9,904 nt of DNA from the NCBI GenBank assembly GCA_030598885.1, contig JAUVOZ010000067.1:1-9904 (forward strand), written 5' to 3'. The translations under genes and the position numbers were made by a program. Positions 1-6,530 of the stretch are shown here, piece by piece. How positions within the stretch are numbered: the stretch's first letter is position 1; the number at the start of each line of letters is the position of its first letter. This stretch comes from Anaerolineae bacterium. Its GTDB lineage: Bacteria > Chloroflexota > Anaerolineae > Anaerolineales > E44-bin32. Below the pieces are notes generated by a model. The model was not told where the DNA came from. It did no database searches and worked only from the letters and a program-made list of their open reading frames with translations.

Positions 1-175
1 CGCTGGTTTCGCCTGTGGGCGTGGCGCGGTGGCCGCGGTTCTATGGGCTGCTGGAGACCTTGGCGCTGACCAGGTCAAGATACTCAAGCACGCCACATCC
101 GGAGATGTCACCGGTGACTATCATTCCGTCGTAGGCTACGGCGCGGCCGCGATCTATCGCCAATCCGATGATTGA
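1..175 (+). CDS. amrB: AmmeMemoRadiSam system protein B (MEMO-family) C-terminal fragment
   Basis: This is the 3' end of a gene that begins before the window; the frame runs from base 2 to a TGA at 173-175, giving 57 visible residues. The fragment reads ACGRGAVAAVLWAAGDLGA, then HATSGDVTGDYHSVVGYGAA. The SGDVTGD...VVGYxAA ending is the C-terminal signature of bacterial MEMO-family proteins (AmmeMemoRadiSam protein B). The Cys in ACGRG corresponds, from memory, to Cys244 of human MEMO1, a metal-site residue; the His ligands would lie upstream, outside the window. The family often neighbours an AMMECR1 protein and a radical-SAM enzyme, but its bacterial role is not settled. priA follows on the same strand after 74 bp with no terminator-like hairpin, so co-transcription is plausible. 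The opposite-strand reading frame over this stretch is a shadow. Confidence 0.82.
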   Translation, partial: AGFACGRGAVAAVLWAAGDLGADQVKILKHATSGDVTGDYHSVVGYGAAAIYRQSDD

Positions 176-240
176 CGCCCCATCATGATCCCAAGAACCT
201 ATACTAAAAATCTGAGCCGCCATCCTCCAGCAACCCTCGT

Positions 241-247
241 AGGTGAT
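241..247 (+). promoter_or_regulatory. Ribosome binding site of priA
   Basis: AGGTGAT lies just before the ATG at 250. The GGTG core leaves about 4 nt to this start and 13 nt to the in-frame ATG at 259, so the first ATG is preferred. A TATACT hexamer at 200-205 could serve as a -10 but has no correctly spaced -35, so I do not call a separate priA promoter. Confidence 0.5.
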
Positions 248-249
248 GA

Positions 250-2760
250 ATGAGCCCTATGTTCGTCGAGGTAGCTGTTAACCTACCTCCAGTGCGAGGG
301 ACCTTCGATTATCACCTTCCTCCTTCGCTCAGGGGACATGTTACGCCTGGCCATTTGGTCACCGCACCCTTCGGCCAGCGTCGCGTTCAGGGGATCGTAG
401 TCAGCCTACCTAAGACGCCAGCAGTGCCAGACACACGTCCAATCGAAGGACTCGTCGATCCCGAGCCAGTGTTGACCAGCAAACAGCTAGTTTTAGCTCG
501 CTGGATACAAGCACAAACCTTAACCCCGTTGATTGAGTGTCTGACCTTGATGCTACCTCCCGGCCTCAGCCAAAAAGCCGATTCTCTCTATACCATTATC
601 GATTCCGAGGTTCACAACGATTCACCAGCCCAAGAACGACTTATCAAGCTGCTTGCCCGTCGTGGACCATTGCGTGGGAGGCAGATCGCCCGCGCCCTCC
701 CTCATCAAAATTGGCGAGGTGTAGCCAATAGACTGGTGCGAAGCGGTGTGCTCAGTCGAACCTCAGTCCTCGACCCACCGAGCGCTCGCGCCAGACGTGT
801 TCGCACCGCACGCTTAGCTGTCCCACCCCATGTTGCCCGCCAAGCCTTCGACGACCTGGGGCGTCCCGGAGGAAAGGCCGCGCATCGGCGGCGAACGATG
901 CTGGAGATGCTGATCCAGGAGAGAGAACCGCTCGAGGTCGTCTGGCTCTATGCCGAGTGCAATGGAAAATTGGCCGATTTACGCTACCTGGAGGAGCGTG
1001 ACCTAATCGCCTTGAGTGAGGCCGAGGTCTGGCGTGACCCGCTGGAGGCGGTCGACTATGTACCCAGCCAGCCGCTCAACTTAACTGTTGACCAAACTGC
1101 CGTTTGGGATAGTGTTCGGGAGACAGTGCATAAGTCTCGAGAGGAGCATACGCCACCCATTTTGCTCCATGGGGTTACCGGATCGGGCAAAACCGAGATC
1201 TATCTCCAAGCAGTCGCTGAGACACTCTCCCTAGGACGCAACGCGATCATACTTGTTCCCGAGATCTCTCTCACCCCCCAGACCGTGCGCCGCTTCCTGG
1301 CTCGTTTTCCCGGCCAAGTCGGTCTGATACACTCACAACTCTCAGATGGCGAGCGCTACGACACTTGGCGCCGTAGCCGCGCCGGATCCCTCCCGGTGAT
1401 CGTTGGTGCCCGCAGCGCGCTTTTCGCACCCCTGCCACACATCGGACTGATCGTATTGGACGAATCGCACGATGAATCCTACAAGGAACACAGTCGGGCG
1501 CCGCGTTACCACGCCCGCGAAGCTGCTCTTGCCTATGCCAAGATCGTCGGCGCGGCCTGTATTCTGGGCAGTGCCACCCCCGATGTGGTAACCACCTACC
1601 GGGCAACCCGCGGTGAGTTGCAACGCCTGACCTTACCCCAACGCATATTCGGTCATCACCAGCGACTAAGTCGTCAAGCTGCCCGTTTGGGTGTGATATC
1701 TCACTATCAACGATCAGAGGGCGATGCGGTATCCATCGACTTACCCCCGGTCCGGGTGGTGGACATGCGCCAAGAGTTAAAAGCCGGCAACCGCTCCATT
1801 TTTAGCCGGGCGCTGCAGAAAGCCCTATCCGAATTACTGGAAGCCAACCAACAAGCCATCCTTTTCCTCAACCGACGCGGCACCTCCACCTACATTTTTT
1901 GCCGCGACTGCGGTTGGGTGCTGCGATGCCCGCGATGTGAGACCTCACTGACCTATCACCGGGCAAACGAACGCTTGATGTGCCACCACTGCGGATACAC
2001 TCGCCAGCTGCCAACCAAGTGCTCCAATTGCGGGAGCAATCGGGTGAAGCAATTCGGTGCCGGCACCCAGCGGATACAGACCGAGCTTGAGCAAGCCTTC
2101 CCCGGTGTACGCACAATCCGCTGGGACTGGGATGTCACCCGCGCGAAAGGCGCCCACGACATTATCCTTTCCAATTTCGCCGCCCACCGGGCTGATGTCC
2201 TTATTGGAACCCAGATGATCGCCAAAGGGCTCGACTTGCCATTAGTTACATTAGTGGGTGTGATCTCCGCCGACACCGGACTTAACTTACCCGAATACCG
2301 CGCCGCCGAACGCACCTTCCAGATACTCACCCAAGTTGCCGGTCGCGCCGGCAGGGGATTGCTCGGCGGACGGGTGATTCTCCAAACCTATCAACCGGAC
2401 CATTACGCTATCCAGGCAGCCGCTGAACACAATTACCAATCCTTCTATCAGCAGGAACTACGTTACCGCCAACAGCTAGGCTACCCACCATTCCAGCGTC
2501 TGGCACGGTTAGTCTACCGTCACATTTCCGAGGCAACCGCCGAGGCCGAAGCCAAGCGCCTGGCCGGGGTGTTGCGGGTGAAGATAGACGCCGCTGAGAT
2601 GCAGGCGGATCTAATCGGCCCAGGACCACCATTCTTCCGGAAGGTGCGTGGCCAATATCGCTGGCAGATTGTAATCCGTGCCACTGATCCTACCCTCCTG
2701 ATCCCAGAGGAGTTACCCGAAAACTGGATAGTGGATATCGATCCGGTGTCTCTGCTCTAA
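250..2760 (+). CDS. priA: Primosomal protein N' (replication restart helicase PriA)
   Basis: PriA is a superfamily 2 helicase with 3'-to-5' polarity. It recognises abandoned forks and D-loops and reloads the replicative helicase. The protein has 836 residues, longer than the ~730 of E. coli PriA. Order of parts: N-terminal DNA-binding domain from residue 4 (FVEVAVNLPP...TFDYHLP); a winged-helix-like region about 120-260; Walker A GVTGSGKTE at 308-316; motif II DESH at 404-407 (usually DEEH); SATP at 441-444; eight zinc-binding cysteines at 551, 554, 560, 563, 578, 581, 591 and 594; GTQMIAKG at 653-660; motif VI QVAGRAGR at 695-702; and a C-terminal domain with YPPF (745-748) and GQYRWQ (801-806). 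An insertion of about 30 residues (roughly 466-497) precedes LPPVRVVDMR; I recall this as a Chloroflexota trait. All helicase and zinc motifs are present, so the gene looks functional. It converges on dnaA. Confidence 0.97.
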   Translation: MSPMFVEVAVNLPPVRGTFDYHLPPSLRGHVTPGHLVTAPFGQRRVQGIVVSLPKTPAVPDTRPIEGLVDPEPVLTSKQLVLARWIQAQTLTPLIECLTLMLPPGLSQKADSLYTIIDSEVHNDSPAQERLIKLLARRGPLRGRQIARALPHQNWRGVANRLVRSGVLSRTSVLDPPSARARRVRTARLAVPPHVARQAFDDLGRPGGKAAHRRRTMLEMLIQEREPLEVVWLYAECNGKLADLRYLEERDLIALSEAEVWRDPLEAVDYVPSQPLNLTVDQTAVWDSVRETVHKSREEHTPPILLHGVTGSGKTEIYLQAVAETLSLGRNAIILVPEISLTPQTVRRFLARFPGQVGLIHSQLSDGERYDTWRRSRAGSLPVIVGARSALFAPLPHIGLIVLDESHDESYKEHSRAPRYHAREAALAYAKIVGAACILGSATPDVVTTYRATRGELQRLTLPQRIFGHHQRLSRQAARLGVISHYQRSEGDAVSIDLPPVRVVDMRQELKAGNRSIFSRALQKALSELLEANQQAILFLNRRGTSTYIFCRDCGWVLRCPRCETSLTYHRANERLMCHHCGYTRQLPTKCSNCGSNRVKQFGAGTQRIQTELEQAFPGVRTIRWDWDVTRAKGAHDIILSNFAAHRADVLIGTQMIAKGLDLPLVTLVGVISADTGLNLPEYRAAERTFQILTQVAGRAGRGLLGGRVILQTYQPDHYAIQAAAEHNYQSFYQQELRYRQQLGYPPFQRLARLVYRHISEATAEAEAKRLAGVLRVKIDAAEMQADLIGPGPPFFRKVRGQYRWQIVIRATDPTLLIPEELPENWIVDIDPVSLL

Positions 2761-2816
2761 CGACTTCGCGATCACCATCCCCTTCTGTCTTGGTATCTTA
2801 GCTCTGCATACGCACA

Positions 2817-2849
2817 AGACCTCCGAGGTCTTTCAGACATCGGAGGTCT
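2817..2849. terminator. Inverted repeat between convergent priA and dnaA, possible bidirectional terminator
   Basis: AGACCTCCGA (2817-2826) and TCGGAGGTCT (2840-2849) are perfect 10-bp inverted arms around a 13-nt loop. The left arm can also pair locally: AGACCTC-C-GAGGTCT (2817-2831) is a near-perfect palindrome, so two hairpins compete. The position 57 bp past the priA stop and 23 bp past the dnaA stop suits a shared terminator. No T-run follows on either strand, so intrinsic termination is uncertain. Confidence 0.45.
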
Positions 2850-2871
2850 ATACGTCGTCGTGTTTAATTCC

Positions 2872-4215
2872 TCAAACCGGCACAACAGCTTCGTGGAAAA
2901 GTTTCTCTCGAACGAGGAGCACCTGCCGGCGTAGGGCGTCATCGGTCTCCAGGCGGTCGGTAATCTTCTCGCATCCATACATCACCGTCGTGTGGTCGCG
3001 GCCGCCGAGTGCTTCTCCAATACGCGGTAAAGACTCCGAAGTCTCCTCCCTGATCAGGTACATCGCCACCTGGCGCGGCAGCGCCACCTCCCGTGATCGC
3101 CCACGTCCGAGCATTCGATCTTTTTCGACACCGAACTGCTCGGCTACTGCAGAGATGATACGCTCGACGGTTAGTACACCGTTATGCGGTAGTAGATCGA
3201 TAAGCGCTGTCTCCACCATCTCCTGGCTCAAAGGCACTCCGCTCAAGTCGGAGAAAGCCAAAACCCTGGTCAAAGCCCCCTCTAGTTCGCGGATGTTGCT
3301 CTGAACCCGGCGAGCAATGATCTCTAGGTGTGCTTGGTCAACCGACCGTCCAGCACGCTCGGCTTTTGAGCGCAGGACAGCCATTCGGGTCTCAAAATCT
3401 GGCAATTGGATATCGGCGGTCAAGCCCCACTCAAAGCGTGAACGCAGCCGTTCCTCTAAGGTAACCAGTGATTTAGGTGGACGATCAGATGAGATTACCA
3501 GTTGTTTGTCCTGACCATGGAGGGTGTTGAAAGTGTGGAAAAACTCCTCCTGGGTTGACTCCTTACCGGCGATAAACTGAATGTCGTCGATCAGAAGAAG
3601 ATCAATACGCCGATAACGTTCGCGGAAGGCATCCGTGGTGTGGTTGCGGATGGAATTAATTAGATCGTTGGTGAACTCCTCAGAGGAGACGTAGAGGACG
3701 TTTAACCCAGCCGCGACACAGACATGGCCAACTGCGTGTAACAGGTGTGTCTTTCCTAGGCCCACTCCCCCGTAGAGGAAGAGCGGGTTGTAGGCACGGG
3801 CCGGGCTATCAGCCACCGCTTGAGCAGCGGCATGTGCCAGACGGTTACTTGAGCCAACAACAAAACCTTCGAAGGTGTATCGGTTGTTCAGGATGCAGCA
3901 AGACTTCCCTCTATTTTCGCTGGTTGATGATTCTGGCAAGGCAAGGCTGGGTGCTTCATCGACCGTGCTCTCCTGCCAGACAACGAAACGAACTTCCACC
4001 GTTCGTCCGACGATCCCGGTCAGCACCCGTTTGACGGTGGAGAGCAATCGATCCTCCAACCAGTCGCGCGCATAGGCATTCTGCACGCCGATAACAAAGG
4101 CTTGATCTTCATAAGCCAGCAACTCTGCGTCTCGCACCCAGGTATTAAACGTTGCCCGTGGTATTTCCATTTGCAGTTGCCCGAGTGCAGCCTGCCAGAG
4201 TTGCTTCGCCTTCAT
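2872..4215 (-). CDS. dnaA: Chromosomal replication initiator protein DnaA
   Basis: DnaA is the AAA+ ATPase that binds DnaA boxes, opens the origin and loads the helicase. From the ATG at 4215 it has 447 residues, a normal length with a short domain II. Domain I (about 1-80) contains LWQAALGQLQ...TFNTWV. The linker is about 85-105. The AAA+ core begins near YTFEGFVVGSSNRLAHAAA. Walker A is GGVGLGKTH (149-157), Walker B LLLIDDIQF (206-214), sensor 1 VISSDRPP (240-247), the arginine finger lies in RSRFEWGL (Arg260) and sensor 2 is NIRELEG (307-313). Domain IV ends with the DNA-binding signature GGRDHTTVMYGCEKI (404-418). The longer frame from a TTG at 4227 is rejected because that TTG runs into the SD. 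No dnaN follows, unlike the common dnaA-dnaN arrangement; the downstream neighbour is convergent priA. Confidence 0.97.
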   Translation of the reverse strand: MKAKQLWQAALGQLQMEIPRATFNTWVRDAELLAYEDQAFVIGVQNAYARDWLEDRLLSTVKRVLTGIVGRTVEVRFVVWQESTVDEAPSLALPESSTSENRGKSCCILNNRYTFEGFVVGSSNRLAHAAAQAVADSPARAYNPLFLYGGVGLGKTHLLHAVGHVCVAAGLNVLYVSSEEFTNDLINSIRNHTTDAFRERYRRIDLLLIDDIQFIAGKESTQEEFFHTFNTLHGQDKQLVISSDRPPKSLVTLEERLRSRFEWGLTADIQLPDFETRMAVLRSKAERAGRSVDQAHLEIIARRVQSNIRELEGALTRVLAFSDLSGVPLSQEMVETALIDLLPHNGVLTVERIISAVAEQFGVEKDRMLGRGRSREVALPRQVAMYLIREETSESLPRIGEALGGRDHTTVMYGCEKITDRLETDDALRRQVLLVREKLFHEAVVPV

Positions 4216-4219
4216 CCAT

Positions 4220-4225
4220 ACCTCC
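4220..4225 (-). promoter_or_regulatory. Shine-Dalgarno of dnaA
   Basis: GGAGGT on the minus strand leaves 4 nt (ATGG) before the ATG at 4215-4213. This sets the dnaA start at 4215 and excludes the upstream in-frame TTG (4227-4225), whose last base is the first base of the SD. An out-of-frame ATG at 4219-4217 lies in the spacer. Confidence 0.7.
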
Positions 4226-4226
4226 A

Positions 4227-4244
4227 ATGACCCGATCGGGTCAT
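4227..4244. promoter_or_regulatory. 18-bp perfect palindrome next to the dnaA ribosome binding site
   Basis: ATGACCCGATCGGGTCAT equals its own reverse complement over all 18 bases. It ends 1 bp from the dnaA SD, in the 5' leader. As DNA it looks like a dimeric-repressor operator. As RNA it could form a 7-bp stem with a GAUC loop abutting the SD. The palindrome is certain; its function is inferred. Confidence 0.55.
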
Positions 4245-4471
4245 ATCAACAACCCAAATGTCGGGGCAACAAATTCTGGATTTATTCGATATGTACAACG
4301 AAACGTGTTATGGTGTTCAGCCGCCGAGGATGCGGCTGCCCTCCGCCAAGGTCATTACAGTATTGCTCGGGGTCGCTTTCCTCCTCAGTTCAGCACACCA
4401 CCTACGTGGTAGCATTCTAGCAAAACAGACCGTCTTGTTCAATACATTTAACCTGCTACATCGTAAAATAA

Positions 4472-4500
4472 TTTAAAGTTTTAAGCTCGCCCAATGTTAA
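4472..4500 (-). promoter_or_regulatory. Candidate sigma-70-type promoter for dnaA
   Basis: On the minus strand, TTAACA (4500-4495, 5 of 6 to the -35 consensus) is followed after 17 nt by TTTAAA (4477-4472, 4 of 6 to the -10). It lies in the A+T-rich block and would give a leader of about 250 nt that includes the 18-bp palindrome. In A+T-rich DNA such a pair can arise by chance. Confidence 0.3.
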
Positions 4501-4812
4501 AACTATTCTCGTATATTGATTATTAAGCTAACCCCACACCTTGCTGATCCCTCACCATCATGTGCCCCACATCCTGGACCAGCCATCTTCTCAACCCCCA
4601 TATCTGGGGAAGGGTAAGTAGTTGCCGATAATAATTCCATAAGCAATGTTAAATCTTAAAAAATCCCGGGGTCGGCGTTCGATCTGGCCTTCCCTCGCTA
4701 ACTATTAAAACCGTGCTTCGCTTGGGATGAGAGTATAAAATCCAACCCTGATCGATCTAAAAAATCATCAGTATCACGGGCCATGTGCAAAATTCGTCTT
4801 GGGTAACGTCGC

Positions 4813-6186
4813 TCAGTTCTTCAGGACCATCGCCAGCGCTTCACTCGCAGATCTGACTGGGACCACTTGCATCCCCTCCGGCAAGATGTCGTCTGACCGC
4901 ACCCGCTTTGGAACCACAACCCTCCGGAAACCAAGTTTGGCAGCTTCCCGCAGTCGTGCTGGCATCTGTGGAACCGCTCGCAACTCGCCTGACAAGCCGA
5001 CTTCGCCAATCAATGCCAAGTCCGCAGGGAGCGGTCGATCCCTCACCGAAGAGGCGATCGCTGCCGCCACTGCCAGATCTGCCGCTGGCTCATTTACTCG
5101 TAGCCCTCCGACCACGTTGACAAACACATCTTGATCCATCAACTGCAAACCTACCCGTCGGGTAAGCACGGCGATCGTGAGCAGCAAACGGTTGAAATCC
5201 ACTCCGTTCGCCGTTCGGCGGGGATGACCAAAAGAGCTCGTGCTGGTGAGCCCTTGTATCTCAACCAATAGGGGACGTGTGCCCTCCATGGTTACTGCAA
5301 TAGCTGAGCCAGGCGCGTTAACCATCCGTTCCGCCAGAAAAGCCTCTGATGGATTGGGAACCTCCACCATACCCGAAGTGCCCATCTCGAACACACCCAC
5401 TTCAGTCGTAGCGCCAAAGCGATTCTTCGCTGATCGTAGCAAGCGGTATGTGTGAAAGGAATCCCCCTCCAAGTAGAGTACCGTGTCTACAATATGCTCG
5501 AGTACCTTCGGTCCAGCTATCGCGCCTGCCTTGGTCACATGCCCCACCAAGAATATTGCTACCCCGGAACCCTTGGCCACCATCTGCAGGCGAGAAGCGC
5601 ACTCACGGACCTGTGAGATCGAGCCAGCTCCGGAGTCAATCTCAGGCACATGCATGGTTTGGATCGAGTCAATCACCACCAGTCGTGGACCTAATTCCTC
5701 AATGTGATCAAGGACAGCTTCCAGGGCAGTCTCAGTAAGCAAGTACAAATCATCCGGTGCCTTCCCTTCCTTCATCAGTCGTGCCACCCTGGACTTGATC
5801 TGGCGTTCTGATTCCTCACCGGAAACGTAAAGCACACTCCCTCCCTGCGCCATCACCAAGGCCATCTGGAGCAACAGGGTAGACTTGCCAATCCCCGGAT
5901 CACCACCGACCAACACCACCGATCCGGGCACAACACCACCGCCAAGTACGCGGGCGAACTCTTCAATGGGCAGCGGCAAGCGATCGTCGCCTTCCCCTTC
6001 GATCTCTGCCAGGCGCAGAGGCCGCGATGCTCCATGCATCCTGACCCGCACCCGGCCTGATCGCATTGGGGCGACTACCTCGGCTACCATACTATTCCAG
6101 GAACCGCATTGTGGGCAACGCCCTAACGATTTAGCAGCCGTCCGTCCACATTGTTGACAGACGTATTGGGTCCTTGATTTAGCCAC
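4813..6186 (-). CDS. radA: DNA repair protein RadA (Sms)
   Basis: RadA is a RecA-related ATPase that drives branch migration and processes recombination intermediates during repair and at damaged forks. The protein has 457 residues, the usual length. Order: an N-terminal C4 zinc finger (Cys10, 13, 24, 27: CQQC...CPQC); a RecA-like core with Walker A GGDPGIGKST (94-103) and Walker B LVVIDSIQ (169-176); the RadA-specific KNRFG motif (254-258); and a C-terminal Lon-protease-like domain (about 280-457) with GEVGLSGELR (394-403). In RadA the Lon-like part serves as a scaffold rather than a protease. The start is GTG at 6186, preceded by a strong SD (GGAGGAGGG). Long gaps on both sides suggest its own transcription unit. 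The leader can mask the SD in a hairpin (6191-6204). Confidence 0.97.
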   Translation of the reverse strand: MAKSRTQYVCQQCGRTAAKSLGRCPQCGSWNSMVAEVVAPMRSGRVRVRMHGASRPLRLAEIEGEGDDRLPLPIEEFARVLGGGVVPGSVVLVGGDPGIGKSTLLLQMALVMAQGGSVLYVSGEESERQIKSRVARLMKEGKAPDDLYLLTETALEAVLDHIEELGPRLVVIDSIQTMHVPEIDSGAGSISQVRECASRLQMVAKGSGVAIFLVGHVTKAGAIAGPKVLEHIVDTVLYLEGDSFHTYRLLRSAKNRFGATTEVGVFEMGTSGMVEVPNPSEAFLAERMVNAPGSAIAVTMEGTRPLLVEIQGLTSTSSFGHPRRTANGVDFNRLLLTIAVLTRRVGLQLMDQDVFVNVVGGLRVNEPAADLAVAAAIASSVRDRPLPADLALIGEVGLSGELRAVPQMPARLREAAKLGFRRVVVPKRVRSDDILPEGMQVVPVRSASEALAMVLKN

Positions 6187-6190
6187 GATC

Positions 6191-6204
6191 CCTCCTCCAG
6201 GAGG
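6191..6204 (-). promoter_or_regulatory. radA Shine-Dalgarno within a self-complementary hairpin
   Basis: On the minus strand the leader reads CCTCC (6204-6200), TGGA loop (6199-6196), GGAGG (6195-6191), then GATC before the GTG at 6186. The two arms pair perfectly, so a transcript starting upstream can hide the SD. A second overlapping GGAGG (6198-6194) also lies inside the structure. Together they make a very strong SD when open. Confidence 0.55.
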
Positions 6205-6210
6205 ATTATA
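6205..6210 (-). promoter_or_regulatory. Perfect -10 hexamer TATAAT before radA
   Basis: TATAAT lies directly before the CCTCC arm on the minus strand. No -35-like hexamer is found 16-18 nt upstream (TCGCGG at the best spacing), and there is no extended TG. A start about 7 nt downstream would fall near 6198, giving an mRNA with an SD but without the masking arm. It may be a weak or factor-dependent promoter. Confidence 0.35.
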
Positions 6211-6294
6211 CTGCCCTCCTGCCTCTTCCGCGAGGTGGTCAGTTGCGATCTAACCCCAGGTGTATTTTCCACTAGTACGCCAAGGTCATTAGAA

Positions 6295-6324
6295 AAGACA
6301 CATCCCTGATCTCCTAGATATAAT
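6295..6324 (+). promoter_or_regulatory. Promoter-like pair on the plus strand before the inverted-repeat element
   Basis: AAGACA (6295-6300, 4 of 6) and a perfect TATAAT (6319-6324) are 18 nt apart. Transcription would begin near 6331 and run through the hairpins at 6385-6564 toward antisense clpC. No plausible plus-strand protein follows, so this is either chance or the promoter of a short untranslated RNA. Confidence 0.22.
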
Positions 6325-6369
6325 TAACTCGGGTTTCAGCTTTCTGCCTCCTGACCCTAGACTAGCGTT

Positions 6370-6409
6370 CCTTTTAATAACAAAGGGGTTGTCCCAAAAG
6401 GGCAACCCC
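6370..6409 (-). terminator. Intrinsic terminator-like hairpin downstream of clpC
   Basis: Bases 6385-6409 form a 10-bp stem (GGGGTTG.CCC with GGGCAACCCC) with one bulged base and an AAAA loop in the plus orientation. Read on the minus strand it is followed by TTTGTTATT, so it fits an intrinsic terminator for clpC, about 180 nt past the stop. It overlaps the left end of the MITE-like element. Confidence 0.5.
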
Positions 6410-6441
6410 GAACGAGGTGCTAAATCTCAAATGTTCGACGG

Positions 6442-6471
6442 GGGTCTGTGATCCCCGGGTCTGCGACCCCC
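6442..6471. repeat. 15-bp tandem duplication inside the inverted-repeat element
   Basis: GGGTCTGTGATCCCC (6442-6456) is followed directly by GGGTCTGCGACCCCC (6457-6471), with 13 of 15 bases the same. Around it, ACGGGGGTC (6438-6446) and GACCCCCGT (6465-6473) form a 9-bp perfect inverted pair, so this stretch can fold alone or with 6505-6515. Confidence 0.6.
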
Positions 6472-6530
6472 GTTATAGGCCAATATACTTATCGATGAGC
6501 ACGAATCACAGACCCTGCTGGAACGAGAAG

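Larger units (their letters stand above)
4216..4812. other. Intergenic region upstream of dnaA and downstream of radA
   Basis: This 597-bp gap holds the dnaA leader and probably its promoter. Seen in it: the dnaA SD and 18-bp palindrome (4220-4244); ACCAC/GTGGT arms around CTAC (4397-4410); a visibly A+T-rich block at about 4440-4530; a 10-bp direct repeat CAATGTTAAA at 4492-4501 and 4644-4653; and CCCCA/TGGGG arms around TATC (4596-4609). No match to TTATCCACA with fewer than two mismatches was found; the best is TGCCGATAA at 4623-4631 (7 of 9 to TGTGGATAA). No convincing radA terminator was seen, and no tRNA or other RNA gene was recognised. The gap could be an origin, but nothing here proves it. 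Confidence 0.6.

Noticed and set aside
41..223. A 60-codon minus-strand reading frame near the left edge
   Set aside because: It lies opposite the MEMO-family C-terminus, whose conserved SGDVTGD...VVGY motif is on the plus strand, and it has no recognisable protein.
1956..2330. A 124-codon minus-strand frame inside priA
   Set aside because: It overlaps the zinc-binding and helicase motifs of PriA in the other strand and shows no family signature.
4258..4476. A 72-codon plus-strand frame in the dnaA upstream gap with one hydrophobic stretch
   Set aside because: It has no SD before its ATG, overlaps the expected dnaA promoter and leader, and matches no family I know.
4561..4571. TGTGCCCCACA as a DnaA-box pair
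   Set aside because: Neither half matches TTATCCACA or its complement in more than about six of nine bases.
6220..6380. A possible tRNA or riboswitch in the radA leader
   Set aside because: No T-loop (GGTTCGAATC-like) sequence, acceptor pairing or known riboswitch core could be found.
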